From Elusimicrobia bacterium ADurb.Bin231 (lineage in GTDB: Bacteria > Elusimicrobiota > UBA8919 > MWCF01): DNA of 47,870 nt. A program made the position numbers and the translations under genes. Each line of letters begins with the position of its first letter. The first letter of the stretch is position 1. The stretch is from the NCBI GenBank assembly GCA_002069855.1, contig MWCF01000110.1:1-47870 (forward strand). Direction: 5' to 3'. Under the pieces are notes generated by a model. The model saw nothing but the letters and a program-made list of their open reading frames with translations, searched no databases and had not been told where the DNA came from. Below are positions 45,612 to 47,870 of the stretch, in pieces.

Positions 45612-45640
45612 ATTTTACCAGATTATTTTTCTTTTGTCAA
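45612..45640 (-). promoter_or_regulatory. Consensus-like promoter upstream of tRNA-Tyr
   Basis: Minus strand TTGACA (45640-45635), 17 bp, TAAAAT (45617-45612). It would transcribe about 300 nt of apparently non-coding sequence before tRNA-Tyr. Confidence 0.65.
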
Positions 45641-45666
45641 GGTTTTTTTCGGCAAACTTCCCAACG

Positions 45667-45884
45667 CTATTTATTTTCCGGGAACTTCTCATCTGCCGGC
45701 ACACCGCCCAAACCCCAGTTCCCTTTTTCAACTTCGCTGATGACCACCTGAACAGCTTCTGGCGGACAGTCAGTTTATTCAACAACAGCAGAGGCTAAAT
45801 TTTTAATCAATCCCTTCTTCGTTCCCTTATCCCCTGCCCTTTTACACCTGCCGGCAGGCAGGAATCAATCTTCACAAAAGGCAT
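45667..45884 (-). pseudogene. 4-oxalocrotonate tautomerase-family pseudogene
   Basis: A ribosome site AAGGAG and ATG at 45884 begin MPFVKID, the family's N-terminus with the catalytic Pro2 after Met removal. The frame then breaks. One frame over it reads KKGLIKNLASAVVE, a TAA, then TDCPPEAVQVVISEV and EKGNWGLGGVPADEKFPENK, which are unmistakable tautomerase sequence. So there is at least one frameshift, near 45840-45855, and one nonsense codon (TAA at VVE-stop-TD). A 12-bp palindrome CCTGCCGGCAGG (45847-45858) sits at the break. The gene is dead but fairly recent. Confidence 0.75.
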
Positions 45885-45954
45885 AGTGCGTTCTCCTTAT
45901 CTGACAAAAAAAATAAAAGCGTAATACTATTCAAATTTAACAGGATTATCCATT

Positions 45955-46980
45955 TCATTTACCAGATGCTTTCAAATGTTTTAGAATGTGTACCGATTGC
46001 ACGTAACTGAATTTCGGTGGCAATGCGTTGCCAATCAGGAGAGAAATTGAAGTCTTGGAAATCTCTGCCGGGAACTTATATTTTTTGGGGAATGTTTGCA
46101 AAAGGGCGGCTTCACGAGCGGTAATCGCGCGATTTTTCTGAGGATGTAGAAATCTACCTTTGGAGGGGTTCAGACATCCGCCAGTTATAGTAGATGAATA
46201 GTCATCCCAGCGTAACCGGCCGTATACGTCCTTGAAACCTACACCGACTTCTTTATGACATTCGAGCTCATATTCTTTCGGCAAATCGGTGCGACTTCCG
46301 CCATTCTTCGGGGTCGCCATTATTCGCTTCATCACCTCCGGGGTATGAGATGCCACTATACGATGAATGGGGTCTTTGGTTTTGTAGATAGCTTCTATAT
46401 GCCCGATCATATCTCGGACAGTCACTTTTTCTCCGGTAGCTTCGGCAATTTCGAGATTGCCAAGCAAAGAACCGACTAAAACTAATCGTTTTCGACGTTG
46501 CGGGATTCCATACTTTTGAATACTAACTGGTCGGTACTTGGGATTATATCCGAGCCCACGTAATTCCCGCACGACATATTTGAACAATTTATAATTAACG
46601 AGGCCTGGTACATTTTCTAACATGATGGTCAGCGGGTTGAGTTCCTTTACGAAACGTAGATATTCCAAAATCAAATTGTTTCTGCTGTCTCGCTTGCTGC
46701 GTTTTTTATTAAGCCGGCGCATAGAAGAAAAACCCTGGCAAGGCGGACAACCAGCCAAGAGGTGTAACGGATTACCTTGAAGAATTTCTCTAATACTGGT
46801 GGTATCCACATCGCGGATGTCACCTTCAAACACTTTCGTGTCGGGGTGGTTCAAACGGTAAGCAGCGATGGAATCAGGATCATTATCAAAAGCCGCGACA
46901 ACATTAAATCCAGCAGTTCGCAGTCCTTCCGAGAGGCCACCGCATCCTGAAAATAAATCTATTGCCAGATATTTTTTCAT
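45955..46980 (-). CDS. C5-cytosine DNA methyltransferase
   Basis: The 341-residue enzyme has all core motifs in order. Motif I is DLFSGCGGLSEG (residues 8-19), the catalytic PCQ motif is in GCPPCQGFSS (Cys81), and motif VI is ENV at 122-124. Motif VIII is QRRKR at 161-165, and motifs IX-X run from AREAALLQTFPKKYKFP to LIGNALPPKFSYVQ. It transfers a methyl to cytosine C5 at a site set by the region between VIII and IX (about 170-280), which cannot be read here. It follows the unknown gene by 5 bp. No endonuclease is seen, so it may be solitary or the partner was lost or lies outside. Confidence 0.93.
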   Translation of the reverse strand: MKKYLAIDLFSGCGGLSEGLRTAGFNVVAAFDNDPDSIAAYRLNHPDTKVFEGDIRDVDTTSIREILQGNPLHLLAGCPPCQGFSSMRRLNKKRSKRDSRNNLILEYLRFVKELNPLTIMLENVPGLVNYKLFKYVVRELRGLGYNPKYRPVSIQKYGIPQRRKRLVLVGSLLGNLEIAEATGEKVTVRDMIGHIEAIYKTKDPIHRIVASHTPEVMKRIMATPKNGGSRTDLPKEYELECHKEVGVGFKDVYGRLRWDDYSSTITGGCLNPSKGRFLHPQKNRAITAREAALLQTFPKKYKFPAEISKTSISLLIGNALPPKFSYVQSVHILKHLKASGK

Positions 46981-46985
46981 AGTGT

Positions 46986-47720
46986 TTATTGCGTTCTTGT
47001 TGGTTGTGTTGATGATGCTGTTGTTTGCGTTGTTGTGCTGAATTCTTCAAGAATACCTTTCAAAATAGTTTTCATCTGTTCAGGATAGTCAGGGACCCCG
47101 TGCCCACCCACAACATTCAACACATGCTGAATAACGGGCGTGAGAAACGGTTCCGAAATTGTACATATTCTTTTTGCGGGAAGCCAATGAGAATATTTCA
47201 CGGCAATTTTACTCTTATCTTTCTCTGCTAACGCGGTATATTTTGCGGGCAAATCAATTCTCTGAGAAACGATGTCTTTCGGTATGGCTATAAAATGTTT
47301 TTTTTCACCGTCCAATGGCACAAAAGGTAATACAAACGGACCAGTTGCCAACTCGCCAATTTGACCCAATAAACTCGATGGTTTGCCCGGTAGCTGTTGA
47401 GATTTTACACAAATGGTCAGGATTTTTTTCAGATCAGAATTTTTATTCTCCAACGGGTGGAGTACTACGGTGTTTATTATTCCGAGATTTTTCTTCCAAA
47501 AATGTCCAAGATCGCAATCAGCGGACAAAACTAAATAAAATATGTCGTCCTTTTTTACAATATCTCCGCGTCTAACCAGGTCATCCCCAGTCTCTTTATT
47601 AAAATAAAGGCGATATGACCATACATTTGCCGCAATTGTTTCATTTGGAGTCGGCGTTCCGGCTGTTGGGTCAGGTATCTGATCAACTAAATCGTATATA
47701 TCCTTTCCGGCAACCGTCAT
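46986..47720 (-). CDS. Unknown protein next to C5 methyltransferase, probably 5'-truncated
   Basis: The 244 residues from the only in-frame ATG (47720) include NETIAANVWSYRLYFN, IFYLVLSADCDLGHFWKKN and HWLPAKRICTISEPFL, and a low-complexity Thr/Gln/Ser tail. The SADCDL phrase resembles the SPACDL element of response-receiver-like proteins linked to defence loci, but this is a weak link. The frame stays open upstream of the ATG with plausible coding sequence (TDIKNHVIVGDGG, KKDFVDFLAERFR), then runs into repeats near 47800. The true N-terminus was probably removed by an insertion. Its product may partner the downstream methyltransferase. Confidence 0.5.
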   Translation of the reverse strand: MTVAGKDIYDLVDQIPDPTAGTPTPNETIAANVWSYRLYFNKETGDDLVRRGDIVKKDDIFYLVLSADCDLGHFWKKNLGIINTVVLHPLENKNSDLKKILTICVKSQQLPGKPSSLLGQIGELATGPFVLPFVPLDGEKKHFIAIPKDIVSQRIDLPAKYTALAEKDKSKIAVKYSHWLPAKRICTISEPFLTPVIQHVLNVVGGHGVPDYPEQMKTILKGILEEFSTTTQTTASSTQPTRTQ

Positions 47721-47797
47721 TCTGAATCTCTCAGCAAGAAAATCGACAAAATCCTTTTTTCCCCCATCTCCGACAATGACATGGTTTTTTATATCTG

Positions 47798-47845
47798 TAA
47801 AGTAGCAACCAAAATTGACCCCTAAAGTGCAACGAAAATTGACCC
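47798..47845. mobile_element. Repeat pair resembling an insertion-sequence terminus (IS21-like)
   Basis: Two near-identical 23-bp direct repeats, 25 bp apart: 47798-47820 and 47823-47845. Each has the form TAAAGT...GCAACnAAAATTGACC. Multiple terminal repeats containing AATTGACC at 20-30 bp spacing are characteristic of IS21-family ends. The transposase would lie beyond the window. The reading frame of the adjacent protein becomes non-homologous-looking exactly here. Confidence 0.5.
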
Positions 47846-47870
47846 TCCCTGAAGAAAGAAGTATCCTGTT

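Overview
This is a roughly 48 kb chromosomal stretch from a diderm bacterium with AT-rich DNA and good Shine-Dalgarno usage. Evidence for an outer membrane is an MsbA-type lipid exporter, a PorV/UPF0164-like beta-barrel protein, and a PilB/PilT/PilC type IV pilus motor set. The gene mix (GTP-dependent PEP carboxykinase, citramalate synthase, many restriction-modification genes, intergenic palindromes, heptamer microrepeats) resembles uncultured lineages such as Elusimicrobiota or Omnitrophota. No rRNA or phylogenetic marker was analysed, so this placement is only an inference.

Layout. 1-4940: pilus motor genes pilB-pilT-(palindromic repeats)-pilC, on the minus strand. 4944-7977: coaD and recG (minus) and rpmB (plus). 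7974-12797: a cell-surface cluster with a barrel protein, MsbA-like ABC exporter, GT4 glycosyltransferase and GalT-like protein. 12908-31540: a very long minus-strand amino-acid run read as aminotransferase, transglutaminase-like gene (frameshifted), hom, thrC, [DNA methyltransferase + nuclease], thrB, lysC, cimA, small membrane protein, ilvD, Fe-S nuclease, ilvB, [decayed restriction-modification cassette], ilvN. ilvC follows at 31874-32935. Together these make threonine from aspartate and, through citramalate rather than threonine deaminase, branched-chain amino acids. asd, leuBCD and ilvE are not in the window.

32951-34978: a GDYXXLXY-like protein and a DUF2157-like membrane protein broken by a frameshift in an A7 tract. 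34981-41025: tyrS (apparently leaderless), divergent PBP1A, a DUF2148 Fe-S protein, rsmE, a DUF456 protein and a SagB-like nitroreductase. 41374-45303: tRNA-Ala(CGC), PEP carboxykinase behind a fully consensus promoter, thiE/thiM and tRNA-Tyr(GTA). 45612-47870: a consensus promoter, a tautomerase pseudogene, a C5-cytosine methyltransferase with an unknown partner protein, and repeats resembling an insertion-sequence end at the window edge.

The most striking theme is restriction-modification DNA nested inside housekeeping operons. A methyltransferase plus an EVE-like/PD-(D/E)XK-like nuclease sits between thrC and thrB with 4-nt ATGA overlaps at both outer junctions. A decayed second system separates ilvB from ilvN. 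thrB and thrC also each carry an apparently in-frame 7-bp tandem repeat. No CRISPR array, rRNA or recognisable TPP riboswitch was seen.
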